This document shows positions 24,619 to 34,317 of a stretch of 64,000 bases of DNA, one piece after another; the first letter of the stretch is position 1, and the number at the start of each line of letters is the position of its first letter. Source of the DNA: Paraburkholderia bryophila (GTDB lineage Bacteria; Pseudomonadota; Gammaproteobacteria; Burkholderiales; Burkholderiaceae); the NCBI RefSeq assembly GCF_003269035.1, contig NZ_QLTK01000037.1, positions 1 through 64,000 on the forward strand, in the 5' to 3' direction. The position numbers and the translations under genes are program-made. The notes below the pieces were generated by a model, which saw only the letters and a list, made by a program, of their open reading frames with translations, was not told the origin of the DNA and made no database searches.

Positions 24619-24641
24619 AGCGTGCACTTTTCGAGTACGCT
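24619..24641. promoter_or_regulatory. imperfect inverted repeat near the LysR start
   Basis: AGCGTGCAC-TTTTC-GAGTACGCT (7 of 9 pairs), in the divergent gap between the deaminase gene and lysR, 26 bases before the lysR ATG. A TATAAA box at 24593-24598 is readable on either strand. A LysR autoregulatory site is inferred. The rest of the gap 24429-24667 shows nothing clear. Confidence 0.35.
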
Positions 24642-24667
24642 GAAGCCACCTTGGGGGACAGACGGAC

Positions 24668-25570
24668 ATGCTTCATTCACGGTTGCTGCGGTACATCGAC
24701 GAGGTCGCGCGTTCCGGCTCTATCCGTGCTGCCGGCGAAAAGCTGCACATTGCTCCGTCGGCCATCAACAAACATCTTCTGCTTCTCGAAGAGGAGATCG
24801 GCGAACCGCTGTTCGAGCGCTTGCCGCGCGGACTGCGGCCCACGCCGGCCGGAGAGATCCTCCTTGCCCATGTGCGCAAAACCATCCTCGAATACCGCCA
24901 GGTCGAAGCGGAGATACGCGATCTCAAGACGCTGCAGAAAGGCGAGGTCATCATCGCGACCGTGACAGGCCTGGCTAGCGGAATCGCCTCCACGGCCGCG
25001 ACGAGTTTCTGCGCGAGCCACCCTCACATCCAGATTTCGATCAGGGTTATGTTCACGCGCGAAATCGCGGATGCGCTTAGTAATGGCGAAGCCGATCTGG
25101 GTCTCGGCTTCAACCTGCCGCCTTCACCGCAATTGGAAAGCCTGTGGGAGATGGACACGAGCCTCGGGGCTGTGATCGCGCCAACGCATGCATTGGCGCG
25201 TATGGAGTCGATACCGCTTGCCTTCTGCACGTCTTACCCGCTGATCTTCGCTGACCGATCCATGCTGATGCACGGCATCGTTGCCGATACTTTTCAGGAA
25301 GCGGGACTGAACGTCGAGCCGGCCTTTCGGACGAATTCGATCGAGACGATGAAGCGCCTTGCCGCCGGCAGCGAGAGCATTGCCTTTCTCAGCAAGTTCG
25401 ATATCGCGGAGGAGCATCGCCAGGAGCTTCTCACCTATCGGCAGATTCGCGACCGGGCGTTCAGTAAAAACACCCTTTCCCTCGTTCGCCGCGAGAAACA
25501 CGGGCACGGCCTTGCGAGCCTGCTACTCGCTGAAGAAATCATGGGCGTATTGGGCGCCATGAGCGGTTGA
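24668..25570 (+). CDS. LysR family regulator
   Basis: 300 residues. HTH LLRYIDEVARSGSIRAAGEK, then LHIAPSAINKHLLLLEEEIG, with a LysR substrate-binding domain (GEADLGLGFNLPPSPQ). It is divergent from the adenine-deaminase-family gene across 239 bases and most likely controls that gene with the YczE-like and porin genes. The effector is unknown. It is convergent with the TetR gene at 25660; the 89-base gap shows no clear terminator. Confidence 0.88.
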   Translation: MLHSRLLRYIDEVARSGSIRAAGEKLHIAPSAINKHLLLLEEEIGEPLFERLPRGLRPTPAGEILLAHVRKTILEYRQVEAEIRDLKTLQKGEVIIATVTGLASGIASTAATSFCASHPHIQISIRVMFTREIADALSNGEADLGLGFNLPPSPQLESLWEMDTSLGAVIAPTHALARMESIPLAFCTSYPLIFADRSMLMHGIVADTFQEAGLNVEPAFRTNSIETMKRLAAGSESIAFLSKFDIAEEHRQELLTYRQIRDRAFSKNTLSLVRREKHGHGLASLLLAEEIMGVLGAMSG

Positions 25571-25659
25571 GTTCTCTCAACGATCGGGCTCCGTCACGGC
25601 AAAGCGTTGCAGTAGAGCTATTGGCCGCTGCTGCGGGAGGCCGCTCAGATGACGCTGCC

Positions 25660-26301
25660 TCAGGGAGCGAGGCTGCGCAACACCAGGCTCGTCACAATCG
25701 TCAGGCGGCGATCGAGTTCTTCGTTCGACTCCGATTCAAGTAATTTCGGATGCGAGAAACACAACGACGCCGCTACGATTGCGCTGCATATTTCGTCCAG
25801 CGGTGATTTCCTCTCGAACTCTCCAGACTCCCGGCCATCGATAATGACCTGACGGATCGCTTTCTCGACGGCATGTTGATGGTCGACCGTGGCGCACCAA
25901 TTGTTTTCCATCGCGACCACAACGATTTCGTGGACCTTCTGATCCTTCAGAAACCGGTCGCAACTACATTGCATCATTGAGAGGAGCAATCGACGCAAGC
26001 GAGCGGTGGCCAGTTCGGGGCCAGCGGCAATCTCGTGCAGACCGGCATCCATTTCGCTCAACACCTGCGCAACTACGGCTTCGCCGATGGCCTGCTTGGA
26101 GTCGAAAAAGCGATAGATATAGGCGGCAGATACACCGATTGCACGTCCAAGAGCGGCGACGCTTGTCTTCGAGTAGCCATAGTGACGAAAGTGTTCGTCA
26201 GCCGCCTTGAGAATCTGAGCGCGCCGCTCATGCTCTGCTGGGCCTCGTTGACCGGTTGGGACGCCATCAGTGGTTTCGATAAACTCTGCCATATCCTTCA
26301 T
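25660..26301 (-). CDS. TetR family regulator (possible RND efflux repressor)
   Basis: 213 residues. N-terminal HTH HYGYSKTSVAALGRAIGVSA followed by AYIYRFFDSKQA; the rest is the helical ligand domain. ATG 26301 and ATG 26292 are both possible; neither has a strong ribosome site. The efflux outer-membrane factor gene follows upstream on the same strand 402 bases away. TetR repressors next to RND genes usually control them, and the divergent efflux promoter contains two repeats of identical design; no copy of that motif was seen before this gene, so the link is tentative. Confidence 0.85.
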   Translation of the reverse strand: MKDMAEFIETTDGVPTGQRGPAEHERRAQILKAADEHFRHYGYSKTSVAALGRAIGVSAAYIYRFFDSKQAIGEAVVAQVLSEMDAGLHEIAAGPELATARLRRLLLSMMQCSCDRFLKDQKVHEIVVVAMENNWCATVDHQHAVEKAIRQVIIDGRESGEFERKSPLDEICSAIVAASLCFSHPKLLESESNEELDRRLTIVTSLVLRSLAP

Positions 26302-26702
26302 TTGCCGGGTGGCAATGCATTAAGAGAGGTGGTCGCCCAATTTGAAAGGCGCGCCGTGCGTTCCGTGCAATTGATCGACGAATGCGACCGGATGCGACTG
26401 TGAACACGAGCGTCCAACCGCGCCGTTCGCTCCTCTCAAGTACCCTTCAGGCTCGCGGTATGCGACGTCCGCATCTGGACACGTCACTCACCTTCAACGG
26501 TTTCATCACTTGGGTCGAGAAGCTCTGTCGCAAGTTGCCTTCCCGATCAGTCCGATTCTGTTCGTGCGAGAAGCTGAAAAAGGAGCCGCTTCGAGGCACC
26601 GAAGCAGATTTTACCTCCTGCAAAGAGGCAGCCCCGCCTCGAATCCAATCCAAAGCCGATTCTAGCTTCGGTCCGGTCTCGGCAGGGCACCCGCTGATAT
26701 CT
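26302..26702. other. intergenic region, with hairpin at 26588-26605
   Basis: 401 bases between the tetR start and the efflux-factor stop. Open frames here lack coding character and start signals. The only structure seen is GCTTCG-AGGCAC-CGAAGC (26588-26605). On the minus strand it is followed about 9 bases later by five T, so it may be a weak terminator for the efflux-factor gene. Confidence 0.4.
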
Positions 26703-28148
26703 TCACTCATCCCAACCGCCTCCCAAGGCCAGGAACGAGGCGACGACGGCGCGTGCGGCGTCCGATTGAGCCACAATTCTCGCGTCCTGAACCCGCTGCA
26801 ATCGGTCGTCCGCATCCAGCACCTGCAAATAATTCTCGGACCCGGCCTGATAGGCCGCAAGGGCCGACGCGCGAGCACGCCGTAGCGCCGTTTCGCCGAG
26901 AGCCAGTTGCTGCTCCTGAGCCTCGCGTTTGACCACCAGGGAGAAGGCATCTTCGACGTCGGCGGTGGCCTGAAGGATGCTCAAACGATAAGCGGCGAGT
27001 GCTTCCGCGTTTTTCCCCTTGGCCGCCTGAACCTCGGCATCCACGGTGCCGAAGTCGAACAATCTCCACCGCAGTCCGGCGACTCCTTGCGCCAGCGCGG
27101 CGTCGCCGGTAAAGAAATTGCCGGCAACCGTCGTCGCGGAGCCAACGAGCGCGGACAAGGAAAGCTTCGGATAGTACTCGGACAGGGCTTGCCCGATTCG
27201 CGCGTTCGACGCAGCCAGGTGCCGCTCGGCGACGATGACGTCCGGTCGTCGGCGCAACAGCGACGGCGGACCTTCTGCGGTCTGGATTCCCGGCGCCTGT
27301 GGAATCGATCGGGGCGAATCCAGGGCTTCGTCTGCAGTGCCGGGCTCGATGCCCATCAGAATGTCGAGCCCATTACGTGCGGATACGAGCGCCGCTTCGA
27401 GAGCGGGAACGTTGGCGGCGGTCGTGGCAAGTTCTCCTTGCGCCTGACGCAATTCCAACTCTGGTGCGACGCCTCGCGAATATCGAAGCTGCGCCAGATC
27501 GACGCGTCTGTTTTGCGTCGCCGTTTGCTCGCGGGCGAGAGCAAGACGTGCTTGCACCGTACGGACCAGCACGTAGGTGTCGGCCGTTTCCGCAATAACA
27601 GATAGCCGCGCCGCGTCGCTTGCTGCCTGGGCCGCCTCGTAGTCGGCCTGTGCGGCCTCGGCGTTTCGCCGAAGCCCTCCGAACACGTCGATTTCCCAAC
27701 TGGAGCCCGCGCTTGCCTGGTAGAGCCGCGAGTTGCGATCAAAGCCAGGCTGCGAATTTTCAACCCTTCCCAACGGGTCCTCCAACGACTGATGGGCTTC
27801 TGCTGCCTGAACGTTCAGTTGTCCCGTAGGCAGCAAGGCGGCGCGAGCGGCACGCGTTGTCGCTCGTGCCTGCGCAACTCGTGCAGTTGCCTGCGCAAGC
27901 GTGAGGTTCTGCGCGAGCGCCGTTGCGACCACGCGATTCAGCACTGGATCGTTGAATCCTGTCCACCATCGCGCCAACTCTGGCGTTGGCGCGCCTGCAC
28001 GATCGTTGATCGCCGGTGCGCCTTTAAACGCCGACGACATCTGGACGCTGGGAGGCGCGTAATCGGGACCGACGGCGCAGCCGGCCAGCGCGAAGACACA
28101 CAGCAGTAGAGCGCGAAGAGATTGACGTTTCACTGGGAGGGCTGACAT
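26703..28148 (-). CDS. RND efflux outer-membrane factor lipoprotein (NodT/OprM family)
   Basis: 481 residues. Lipoprotein signal with lipobox LAGC (Cys24), then AVGPDYAPP, the classic NodT-family start. Two outer-membrane-efflux repeats rich in long coiled-coil helices. It forms the TolC-like exit duct of a tripartite pump. Divergent from the adaptor and pump genes across 261 bases rather than downstream of them, so the set is driven by two promoters; matching operator-like repeats cover both. It is the only outer-membrane factor gene in this window. Confidence 0.92.
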   Translation of the reverse strand: MSALPVKRQSLRALLLCVFALAGCAVGPDYAPPSVQMSSAFKGAPAINDRAGAPTPELARWWTGFNDPVLNRVVATALAQNLTLAQATARVAQARATTRAARAALLPTGQLNVQAAEAHQSLEDPLGRVENSQPGFDRNSRLYQASAGSSWEIDVFGGLRRNAEAAQADYEAAQAASDAARLSVIAETADTYVLVRTVQARLALAREQTATQNRRVDLAQLRYSRGVAPELELRQAQGELATTAANVPALEAALVSARNGLDILMGIEPGTADEALDSPRSIPQAPGIQTAEGPPSLLRRRPDVIVAERHLAASNARIGQALSEYYPKLSLSALVGSATTVAGNFFTGDAALAQGVAGLRWRLFDFGTVDAEVQAAKGKNAEALAAYRLSILQATADVEDAFSLVVKREAQEQQLALGETALRRARASALAAYQAGSENYLQVLDADDRLQRVQDARIVAQSDAARAVVASFLALGGGWDE

Positions 28149-28170
28149 GCGTAGACTCGACTTTAGGGGA

Positions 28171-28205
28171 GGTTACGAGTGTATATTATCGTTACTTGAA
28201 GTCAA
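28171..28205 (-). promoter_or_regulatory. promoter and operator for the efflux outer-membrane factor
   Basis: Minus-strand -35 TTGACT (28205-28200) and -10 TACACT (28183-28178) with a 16-base spacer. An inverted repeat of the form GGTTACGA-N10-TCGTTACT (28171-28196) covers the -10 and most of the spacer. Both half-sites fit RGTWACGW, shared with the site at 28350-28375. Confidence 0.6.
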
Positions 28206-28349
28206 CGTCCATCGATTGACGAGCAGAGACAAGTTGCTGGCTCCGTGGTGAGTTCATAGATAAGTGCCCTATAAACAGTGGTTTAGAAGGAAAAATTGAG
28301 ATCTTGACGCTCGCGCAAGAGCCAATCGGGTCGTTAGCGAAAATCAATA

Positions 28350-28387
28350 AGTAACGTATTGACGAAAACGTAACTAAAAATCATAAT
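28350..28387 (+). promoter_or_regulatory. promoter and operator for the RND adaptor/pump operon
   Basis: -35 TTGACG (28359-28364), 17-base spacer, -10 CATAAT (28382-28387). AGTAACGT-N10-ACGTAACT (28350-28375) overlaps the -35. Arm length and spacer equal those of the repeat at 28171-28196, pointing to one regulator acting on both transcripts. Confidence 0.65.
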
Positions 28388-28409
28388 CCGGCCACACACA
28401 GGAGTTCCG

Positions 28410-29531
28410 ATGCGAGTTCGTCAAATCTGGTCCCCGCCGTTGATCGGCTTAGTGGCTGCGCTGTCGCTCACGGCGTGCAGCAAGCCCGCACCGCAAGACC
28501 CGCGCACAGAAGCGCCGCTCGTCGCGATTGCGACGGTCGCCGCGGCCGCCGACATGCAGCGCAGTTTCACGGGCGTTGTCGCCGCCCGCTTCGAAAGCGA
28601 TATCGGTTTTCGTGTCGGTGGGAAAGTCATACAGCGGCTAGTCGACACCGGCGAGCACGTCGTGCGCGGTCAGGTGCTGATGCGGCTGGACCCGGCGGAT
28701 CTCGCGCTAGGGTCCGCAGCGCAGCAGAATGAAGTCGAGGCAGTCAGGGCGAAGTCCGTCCAGGCGAACGCGGATCTGAAGAGGCTCGCTGGACTCGTCG
28801 AGCAAGGCGCCGTGTCGGCACAGCAATACGACCAGGCCGTCGCCGTGCAGAAAAGTGCCAGTGCGCAGCTCAGCGCGGCGTTAGCACAGGAGGGTGTCGC
28901 CAGGAATGCGGATCGGTACACCGTACTTGTATCCGACGTGGACGGCATCGTGACCAATACATTCGCGGACCCGGGACGAGTCGTTACCGCGGGGCAAACC
29001 GTCGTTGCGATCGCACGTGATGGACTGCGCGAAGCGGCCGTCGACCTTCCGGAAAACGTGCGGCCAGCATTAGGCACCGCGGCAGCCGCTTCCGTGTATG
29101 GCGTCGATCAGGGGCCCGTCACTGCGAGGTTAAGGGAGCTTTCCAGCTCCGCCAACGTGCAGACGCGCACGTATGCCGCCCGTTTTGTTCTGGAAGTCCC
29201 GGATAACAAGGCACCGCTGGGCGCTACGGTGACGGTGCGCCTCGCTGACAACAGCACCGCGGGGCAACTCACTCTGCCGGTATCCGCACTTTACGACGCC
29301 GGAACTGGGCCGGGCGTCTGGCTGCTGGATACAAAAACCTCGACGATCGGATTTCGCCCCGTCAAGGTCGGTGCGGTGGGTGAAGAGGAAGCGCACATCG
29401 TGAGCGGCCTCCAACCTGGCGATCAAGTCGTGGCGCTCGGCGCGCACCTGCTTCACGATCGCGAGAAAGTGCGAGTCGCACCGATCAATCAGCCGCGCAT
29501 GCTTGCGTCTTCTGATGGGGACGCGAAATGA
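28410..29531 (+). CDS. RND efflux periplasmic adaptor lipoprotein (MFP)
   Basis: 373 residues; ATG preceded by CAGGAG. Lipobox LTAC (Cys23) anchors it to the inner membrane. Membrane-fusion-protein layout: barrel-sandwich/lipoyl half (GFRVGGKVIQRLVDTGEHVV, GQVLMRLDPADLAL), alpha-hairpin with KSVQANADLKRLAGL, second lipoyl half (VSDVDGIVTNTFADPG), then the beta-barrel. It links the pump at 29528 to the outer-membrane factor. The stop overlaps the pump start by 4 bases (ATGA). Confidence 0.92.
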   Translation: MRVRQIWSPPLIGLVAALSLTACSKPAPQDPRTEAPLVAIATVAAAADMQRSFTGVVAARFESDIGFRVGGKVIQRLVDTGEHVVRGQVLMRLDPADLALGSAAQQNEVEAVRAKSVQANADLKRLAGLVEQGAVSAQQYDQAVAVQKSASAQLSAALAQEGVARNADRYTVLVSDVDGIVTNTFADPGRVVTAGQTVVAIARDGLREAAVDLPENVRPALGTAAAASVYGVDQGPVTARLRELSSSANVQTRTYAARFVLEVPDNKAPLGATVTVRLADNSTAGQLTLPVSALYDAGTGPGVWLLDTKTSTIGFRPVKVGAVGEEEAHIVSGLQPGDQVVALGAHLLHDREKVRVAPINQPRMLASSDGDAK

Positions 29532-32500
29532 ACAGATTCAATCTTTCTGCGCTCGCGGTCCGGGAGCGGGCTGTGGTTCTGTTCCTGATCATCGCAATCA
29601 GTTTGTCGGGTATCTTCGCGTTCCTGAAACTCGGCCGCGCGGAGGATCCCGCATTCACCATTAAAGTACTGACCGTATCCGCTGTCTGGCCGGGTGCAAC
29701 CGCTAAACAGATGCAGGATCTGGTCGCAGAGCCCCTTGAAAAGCGTCTTCAAGAACTGACCTGGTACGACCGGACCGAAACGATCACACGACCCGGCCTG
29801 GCGCTCCTCACGCTCACGTTGAAAGACAGTACGCCTCCCGCGGAAGTACAGGAACAGTTCTATCAGGCACGCAAAAAACTGGGGGACGAAGGCCATAAAC
29901 TTCCGAGCGGAGCCTTGGGCCCTTTCGTCAACGACGAGTACTCGGATGTCAGTTTCGCGCTGTATTCGGTGGAAGCGGCCGGACTGCCGCCGCGACTTCT
30001 GACGAGAGAGGCAGAGTCTCTGAGGCAGCGCCTGCTGCACGTCGCCGGTGTCAAGAAGGTTGATATTCTGGGTGAGCGGCCGGAGCGCATTTTCGTTGCG
30101 TTCTCTTATGCAAAACTCGCCAACCTGGGCATCAATGCACATGACATTTTCGATTCGCTGCAGCGCCAGAATGCCCTGACTGCAGCGGGATCGATCGACG
30201 CCAACGGTCCGCAAGTTTTTATCCGGCTTGACGGCGCGTTCGACGATCTCCAGCAGATCAAGGAGATGCCCATCGTCTCCAACGGACATATGTTCAGGCT
30301 GTCGGATGTCGCCGACGTTACGCGAGGATACGAGGACCCCGCCACATTCCTGATCAAGCACAACGGCCAGAACGCTCAGGTGTTGAGCGTCGTCATGCAG
30401 GACGGTTGGAACGGACTCGATCTCGGGCGGGCTCTCGAAGCGGAGGAAAAGCAGATATCGGCTGAATTGCCGATTGGCTTCGGCTTCAAAAAGATCACGG
30501 ACCAAGCGGTCAATATCCATGAAGCGGTCGACGAATTCATGCTGAAGTTTTTCGTCGCGCTCGGCGTCGTGATGTTTGTCAGCCTCGTTAGCCTCGGATG
30601 GCGCGTGGGAATCGTCGTGGCGGCTGCGGTGCCGCTCACGCTTGGCGCAGTCTTCGTCATCATGCTCATGACAGGCCGGGTTTTCGACCGCATCACACTG
30701 GGCGCACTCATCATCTCGCTTGGACTTCTTGTCGACGACGCGATCATCTCCATCGAGATGATGGTGGTCAAGCTCGAGGAGGGTGTCGAGAGAGTCAAGG
30801 CGGCGTCCTATGCGTGGAGCCACACGGCGGCTCCCATGCTCGCTGGTACGCTGGTGACCATTATCGGATTTACGCCGGTGGGGTTCGCACGGTCCACCGC
30901 CGGCGAATACGCGGGCAATATCTTCTGGATCGTCGGTTATGCGTTGATTGCGTCATGGGTGGTCGCCGTGACCTTCACGCCTTACCTCGGGGTGAAGTTG
31001 CTGCCGAATATCAAGCCCATTCAAGGAGGTCACGCGGCGATCTACGCCACCCCGCGATACGAAAAATTTCGCTCGTTGGTGACGTGGGCGGTACGTCGCA
31101 AGTTCTGGGTAGCGGGCGCCGTGTTTTTGGCCTTCCTGATGGTCGGGTCCGGCATGGCGGTGGTGAAACAGCAGTTCTTCCCCACGTCGGACCGGCCTGA
31201 AGTGCTGATCGAAGTGCAAATGCCCGAGGGCTCCAGCATCGAGGCGACGAGCGCCGCAACCGCCAAGGTTGAAGAGTGGCTCAAGCAACAACCCGAAGCG
31301 AAGGTCGTGACCAGCTATATTGGCCAGGGTGCTCCGCGCTTTTTCTTCTCATACAACCCGGAGTTGCCGGACCCTTCTTTTGCGAAGATCGTCGTCCTGA
31401 CGTCCGACGAGGGAGCGCGTGACAACCTCAAGGTTCGCTTGCGCGCAAGCGTTGCGAACGGGCTTGTTCCCGAGGCACGAATCCGGGCGACGCAACTGGT
31501 GTTCGGTCCTTATTCGCCTTTCCCCGTTGCTTTCCGGGTAATGGGACCCGACGTCGATCAGGTTGGCGTCATTGCCAGACGAGTGGCGCAAATCATGCGC
31601 GCCAATCCGCACATGCGTCAGGTTAACGAGGACTGGAGCGAACGCACTCCGACCATTCATTTCATACTCGATCAAGACCGTCTCCGCGCTATTGGTCTCA
31701 CATCCGCCGATGCGGCACAGCAATTGCAATTTCTGCTGACGGGCGTTCCCGTGACCCAGTTCCGCGAGGACATTCGCACCGTCGACGTCGTTGCGCGCAG
31801 CGCCGGGCCTGAACGGCTTGATCCATCTCGCGTGGGCGATCTGAACCTGACCGGCAGTGACGGACACCTTATCCCGCTCTCTCAGATAGGTCATATGGAG
31901 ACGCGCTACGAGGCCCCCATTCTGAAGCGCAGAGATCGAACGCCCACCATTACCGTCAGAGGAGATATCGACGAATCGCTTCAACCGCCGGATGTTTCCC
32001 ATGAAATAGAGCGAGCGATTGCGCCGGTCATTGCGTCCTTGCCGTCCGGCTATCGTATCGAGACCGCAGGTTCCATTGAAGAAGCCGGCAAGGCGAATGC
32101 CGCACTCGCGCCAATCTTTCCGGTCATGATTTTGCTGACACTCACGGTCATTATCATCCAGGTGCGTTCGTTCTCCGCGATGGCAATGGTGTTTCTCACC
32201 GCTCCGTTGGGAATCATCGGCACTGTGCCGACTTTGCTGATCTTTCACCAGCCGTTTGGTTTCAACGCGATTTTGGGGCTCATCGGGCTGTCGGGCATCT
32301 TGATGCGCAACACGCTAATCCTGATCGGGCAGATCCATACCAACGAACAAACTGGTCTTGATCCTTTTCATGCGGTAGTCGAAGCAACCGTTCAGCGAGC
32401 GCGGCCCGTCGTACTGACCGCGATGGCGGCGGTGCTCGCGTTTATTCCTTTGACCTTTTCGGTGTTCTGGGGATCGATGGCTTTCACACTGATCGGAGGT

Positions 32501-32635
32501 ACTGCTGTTGGCACGGTGATTACGCTGCTGTTCCTGCCCGCTCTCTACGCCATCTGGTATCGCATAAAGCCAACCCCGCACCAGGTGTCACCCTCGCCCG
32601 CACAAGCACGTCATCTCACCACTTTCTCCGGTTGA
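29528..32635 (+). CDS. RND family efflux pump, inner-membrane subunit
   Basis: 1035 residues, full length for an AcrB-type transporter, with about 12 membrane helices and two large periplasmic loops. LGLLVDDAIISIEMM contains the helix-4 Asp pair of the proton relay. The N-terminus (NLSALAVRERAVVLFLIIAI) is longer in polar sequence than AcrB and the protein resembles the CusA/MdtB-like divergent RND branch more than AcrB itself. The exported compound cannot be predicted; solvents, biocides or aromatic acids are possible. Translationally coupled to the adaptor gene. Confidence 0.92.
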   Translation: MNRFNLSALAVRERAVVLFLIIAISLSGIFAFLKLGRAEDPAFTIKVLTVSAVWPGATAKQMQDLVAEPLEKRLQELTWYDRTETITRPGLALLTLTLKDSTPPAEVQEQFYQARKKLGDEGHKLPSGALGPFVNDEYSDVSFALYSVEAAGLPPRLLTREAESLRQRLLHVAGVKKVDILGERPERIFVAFSYAKLANLGINAHDIFDSLQRQNALTAAGSIDANGPQVFIRLDGAFDDLQQIKEMPIVSNGHMFRLSDVADVTRGYEDPATFLIKHNGQNAQVLSVVMQDGWNGLDLGRALEAEEKQISAELPIGFGFKKITDQAVNIHEAVDEFMLKFFVALGVVMFVSLVSLGWRVGIVVAAAVPLTLGAVFVIMLMTGRVFDRITLGALIISLGLLVDDAIISIEMMVVKLEEGVERVKAASYAWSHTAAPMLAGTLVTIIGFTPVGFARSTAGEYAGNIFWIVGYALIASWVVAVTFTPYLGVKLLPNIKPIQGGHAAIYATPRYEKFRSLVTWAVRRKFWVAGAVFLAFLMVGSGMAVVKQQFFPTSDRPEVLIEVQMPEGSSIEATSAATAKVEEWLKQQPEAKVVTSYIGQGAPRFFFSYNPELPDPSFAKIVVLTSDEGARDNLKVRLRASVANGLVPEARIRATQLVFGPYSPFPVAFRVMGPDVDQVGVIARRVAQIMRANPHMRQVNEDWSERTPTIHFILDQDRLRAIGLTSADAAQQLQFLLTGVPVTQFREDIRTVDVVARSAGPERLDPSRVGDLNLTGSDGHLIPLSQIGHMETRYEAPILKRRDRTPTITVRGDIDESLQPPDVSHEIERAIAPVIASLPSGYRIETAGSIEEAGKANAALAPIFPVMILLTLTVIIIQVRSFSAMAMVFLTAPLGIIGTVPTLLIFHQPFGFNAILGLIGLSGILMRNTLILIGQIHTNEQTGLDPFHAVVEATVQRARPVVLTAMAAVLAFIPLTFSVFWGSMAFTLIGGTAVGTVITLLFLPALYAIWYRIKPTPHQVSPSPAQARHLTTFSG

Positions 32636-32646
32636 GGATATTTGAA

Positions 32647-32871
32647 ATGAAACGCAGTCATACGGCAGCCTTTTTGAAGGCGCTCGCCACTCTGGTATTA
32701 AGCGGCGCTTGTGCGGCATGCGCCAGCGTTCACTCGCAAGCGTCACCGAGCGGTAATTCAGCGAGCGTTGGCAACCACGTTCCGAACGGTAATCCGTCAG
32801 ACCTTCATGGTGAGGCGCTTGAGCAGCGCAATCGCGACATCGTGCAATCGGTTACGGGCAGAGCGCTGTAA
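32647..32871 (+). CDS. small exported protein downstream of the RND pump
   Basis: 74 residues from ATG 32647 (GAGGA upstream); a frame start at 32632 is less likely. Hydrophobic N-terminus with two Cys (LVLSGACAACAS), like a small lipoprotein but with an imperfect lipobox, then a Ser/Asn-rich mature part. It starts 12 bases after the pump stop, so it is probably the last gene of the efflux operon. No family was recognised. A GC stem (GACGAC...GTCGTC) follows without a T-run. Confidence 0.55.
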   Translation: MKRSHTAAFLKALATLVLSGACAACASVHSQASPSGNSASVGNHVPNGNPSDLHGEALEQRNRDIVQSVTGRAL

Positions 32872-32979
32872 GACATGATACGGACGACGACGGCCTCCGG
32901 TCGTCGCCACCCCCATCGGCCTGCCTGCAAATCGCCGAAAGCCGGCATGACATTCCACGACGTTTATCCCGTGATGCGA

Positions 32980-34161
32980 TCAGCGTTGACGGTCTTCATG
33001 TTGTCCGGCAAAGCGTCCAAGTGCGAAAGGCGAAAGATCAAAACGGCTGGTACCTTGCGTGATCCGCTCGGCCAGCGCCTCGCCGACCGCACTCGCGAAT
33101 TTGAAGCCATGTCCCGAGAAACCGGTTGCCATGTAGACGTGCGAGCAGGCCGGCAATTGGTCGATGATGAAATGTTCGTCCGGCGTCACGTCGTACTCGC
33201 AGGTTTTGCCCATACGCAGCTTTCCAGATTCCGGCAGATGCTTACGCAGGAAGTTTTCGAGTTCCGATAGGTCGGTCGGCTCCTGCCCGAAAGGGACAAG
33301 CGACGCGTCGGCGGCAACAGGCTGGCCGCCATCGTGGCGTCCGACTTTCAGGCCTGCGCCGTCGAGACTGGGGAATCCATAGTATTGGCCCATTTCGGAG
33401 GCGATGGTGAAGCCAGGAAAGACGTTGGGTTCAAACAGGCTCGGGGCAACGTCGAACCATGCGAATGTCTTGCGGACGCGAGTCACCGGAATCCGTATCC
33501 CGAGGGGCTCCAGCAAAGTGCGGCTCCATTTGCCGGCGCACACGATCAGATCCCGGCCGCCAAAGCGCTCGCCTTTGTCCGTGACGACGCTGACGCCGCC
33601 CTGGCCGTGCAGCTCGATGCCCGTGACCAACGTGTTCGTTCGTAGCGTTGCACCCAGGGAACTCGCGAGGTGTCGATAGCTCTTTACTGCCTGCTCGCAG
33701 TACAGCACGCCAGCGTCGGGTTCGAAACTCACGATCTGCTCTTTCGACAATCGCCATGCAGGCCACCGTCGGCTGGCTTCGGCACCGTCGAGAAATTCCA
33801 TGGGCAACCCATACTGTGATGCGCTGCGTTGCACCTCTTGCATGAAAGGGGCGCCCTGCGGTCCGATGTTGACGATACCGGTGCGTTCGAAGATGCTCGC
33901 GCTGGCTTCCTGTTCCAGTTCCAACCAGAGCTGCTGCGCCCGCAATGCGAGCGGGACATACGCCGCGCCCTCGCCATAGGCGTGACGGATGAGGCGCGTA
34001 CCGCCATGGTGCGAACCGGTCAAATGAGGTGGGTCGTCGGCATCGAGCAACAACACCTTGTTTCCTGCCTTGCTCAGGTGATATCCCGCGGCCATCCCTA
34101 CCGAGCCTGCGCCGACAATCAGGGTGTCGAAGGATTGATCGCAGAGGTTCAAATCATGCAT
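32980..34161 (-). CDS. solA: monomeric sarcosine oxidase / N-methyl-L-tryptophan oxidase
   Basis: 393 residues. FAD-binding start DTLIVGAGSVGMAAGYHLSK; SHHGGTRLIRHAYGEG matches the MSOX/SolA active-site loop; GKTCEYDVTPDEHFII keeps the cysteine that binds FAD covalently. It oxidises N-methyl amino acids to the free amino acid, formaldehyde and H2O2. It stands alone, convergent with the efflux operon and downstream of the beta-propeller gene on the same strand. The ribosome site is poor. A perfect palindrome lies 157 bases upstream of the start. Confidence 0.88.
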   Translation of the reverse strand: MHDLNLCDQSFDTLIVGAGSVGMAAGYHLSKAGNKVLLLDADDPPHLTGSHHGGTRLIRHAYGEGAAYVPLALRAQQLWLELEQEASASIFERTGIVNIGPQGAPFMQEVQRSASQYGLPMEFLDGAEASRRWPAWRLSKEQIVSFEPDAGVLYCEQAVKSYRHLASSLGATLRTNTLVTGIELHGQGGVSVVTDKGERFGGRDLIVCAGKWSRTLLEPLGIRIPVTRVRKTFAWFDVAPSLFEPNVFPGFTIASEMGQYYGFPSLDGAGLKVGRHDGGQPVAADASLVPFGQEPTDLSELENFLRKHLPESGKLRMGKTCEYDVTPDEHFIIDQLPACSHVYMATGFSGHGFKFASAVGEALAERITQGTSRFDLSPFALGRFAGQHEDRQR

Positions 34162-34317
34162 ATAAAGCGGTCCCGTGCTAATGATGCGAAAACTTGCGTT
34201 GTGGCAATCAGCGGATAGCGCCGACGGTTGAGCTGGATTGTCGTCAATTCATGCTCGTCTGTCGACAGACTGTTCATGGTTGATCGAAGTCTATCGGCAA
34301 GCATGGATCGGTTGAAT

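Noticed and set aside
26382..26885. Possible plus-strand gene in the gap between tetR and the efflux factor
   Set aside because: Runs into the coding region of the efflux factor, no ribosome site, no family likeness.
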